This document shows, one piece after another, positions 5,791-6,494 of a stretch of 6,494 nucleotides of DNA (positions are counted from its first letter, which is position 1; every line of letters starts with the position of its first letter). The stretch covers positions 1 through 6,494 of the forward strand of contig JAEYRQ010000511.1 of assembly GCA_023435545.1 (NCBI GenBank). Direction: 5' to 3'. The position numbers and the translations under genes are program-made. Below the pieces are notes generated by a model, which made no database searches, was not told where the DNA came from, and saw nothing but the letters and a program-made list of their open reading frames with translations. This DNA comes from Pseudomonadota bacterium (GTDB lineage: Bacteria; Pseudomonadota; Alphaproteobacteria; Rhizobiales; Tepidamorphaceae).

Positions 5791-6494
5791 ATGACCGAGA
5801 CGAGCCCGACCGCGGCGTTGCGGGAGACGGAGTCCCATTCCTTCGGGGCCGTCGCCCTGACATTCGACGACGTGCTGCTGAGGCCCGGGCACTCGGAAGT
5901 GATGCCCGGCGCGGTCGATACCTCGACGCGGCTGACGCGCTCGATCCGGCTCAACATACCGATCCTGTCCTCGGCGATGGACACGGTGACCGAGTCGCGC
6001 CTCGCCATCGCCATGGCCCAGGCCGGAGGCATCGGCGTCATCCACCGCAACCTCGATCCCGACCGCCAGGCCGAGGAAGTCCGGCAGGTCAAGAAGTTCG
6101 AGTCCGGCATGGTGGTGAACCCGGTCACCATCACCCCTGACCAGAGCCTTGCCGATGCGCTGGGGCTGATGCGCGATCACGGCATTTCCGGCATCCCGGT
6201 CGTCGAGCGCAACGGCAATGGCGAACAGACCCGCCTCGTCGGCATCCTGACCAACCGCGTCGTGCGCTTCGCCACCAATCCCAACCAGCCTGTCTCCGAA
6301 CTGATGACAAAGGAGCAGCTGATCACCGTGCGCGAGACGGTCAGCCAGGAAGAGGCCAAGCGCCTGCTGCACCAGCATCGCATCGAGAAGCTGCTGGTGG
6401 TAGACGCGGACTACCGCTGCATCGGGCTGGTCACGGTGAAAGACATCGAGAAGGCGCGCCTGCATCCCAATGCCGCGAAGGACGAGCAGGGCCG
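5791..6494 (+). CDS. guaB: Inosine-5'-monophosphate dehydrogenase, 5' part
   Basis: The enzyme oxidises IMP to XMP with NAD+, the committed step to guanine nucleotides. Only 234 codons plus 2 bases are in the window; the reading frame is open at the right edge, so this is an incomplete view and not a broken gene. ATG 5791 follows GGAG at 5781-5784 with 6 bases of spacing. The barrel start is seen at 21-107 ([45 protein letters not shown]). Two CBS domains follow at about 108-165 and 168-225, the ATP/GTP-sensing module. The catalytic Cys loop and the flap lie beyond the window. One oddity: CBS domain 1 reads [10 protein letters not shown], with Val157 where homologues have Asp, while CBS domain 2 keeps Asp218 in GLVTVKD. 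The N-terminus before ALTFDDVLL is about ten residues longer than in many homologues. Confidence 0.97.
   Translation, partial: MTETSPTAALRETESHSFGAVALTFDDVLLRPGHSEVMPGAVDTSTRLTRSIRLNIPILSSAMDTVTESRLAIAMAQAGGIGVIHRNLDPDRQAEEVRQVKKFESGMVVNPVTITPDQSLADALGLMRDHGISGIPVVERNGNGEQTRLVGILTNRVVRFATNPNQPVSELMTKEQLITVRETVSQEEAKRLLHQHRIEKLLVVDADYRCIGLVTVKDIEKARLHPNAAKDEQG

Noticed and set aside
4000..6465. Minus-strand open frame of about 820 codons opposite the methyltransferase, basic protein and guaB
   Set aside because: It lies antisense to well-supported genes, including guaB, and its His-, Arg- and Gly-rich translation has no recognisable domain. Long antisense frames are expected where third codon positions are mostly G or C.
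1..6494. Search for a new defence, mobile or biosynthetic system
   Set aside because: There are no repeat arrays, integrase or transposase motifs, phage proteins, toxin-antitoxin-like pairs or clustered biosynthetic enzymes. Each gene fits a common family or an isolated hypothetical.

Overview
The window reads as ordinary chromosomal DNA from a GC-rich alphaproteobacterium, probably of the Hyphomicrobiales (Rhizobiales). This rests on strong G/C preference at third codon positions, on an IMP dehydrogenase whose wording matches alphaproteobacterial GuaB as I remember it (the stretches [24 protein letters not shown] and [15 protein letters not shown]), and on a class III cyclase and a small basic protein of types I associate with that order. 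No database search was possible, so the genus is open.

All eight genes lie on the plus strand. From left to right they are: a small exported protein of unknown function (140-481); a soluble class III adenylyl cyclase with a sensor-like N-terminal half (666-1952, possibly from 498); a two-gene ABC exporter of the YadG/YadH type with start and stop overlapping (2102-3028 and 3025-3786); a second small exported protein with two cysteines (3873-4145); a class I SAM-dependent methyltransferase (4216-5040); a very basic, almost aromatic-free small protein (5113-5637); and the first 234 codons of guaB (5791 to the window edge), which runs out of the window.

Functionally these look like neighbouring small transcription units, not one pathway. 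The clear units are the yadG-yadH operon and, more tentatively, the exported protein plus cyclase pair, where a Shine-Dalgarno-like GAGGG sits just past the first stop codon. The cyclase would make the second messenger cAMP, YadGH would export an unknown substrate, the methyltransferase would modify an unknown small molecule, and GuaB commits IMP to guanine nucleotide synthesis.

I found no tRNA, rRNA, CRISPR array, insertion sequence, integrase, phage gene or toxin-antitoxin pair, and no convincing new multi-gene system. The points most worth checking are a missing Asp in the first CBS domain of GuaB, the uncertain cyclase start with a promoter-like element inside the longer reading, the yadG start that has no Shine-Dalgarno but is fixed by an in-frame stop, and the cluster of CCGG sites in the first 132 bases.
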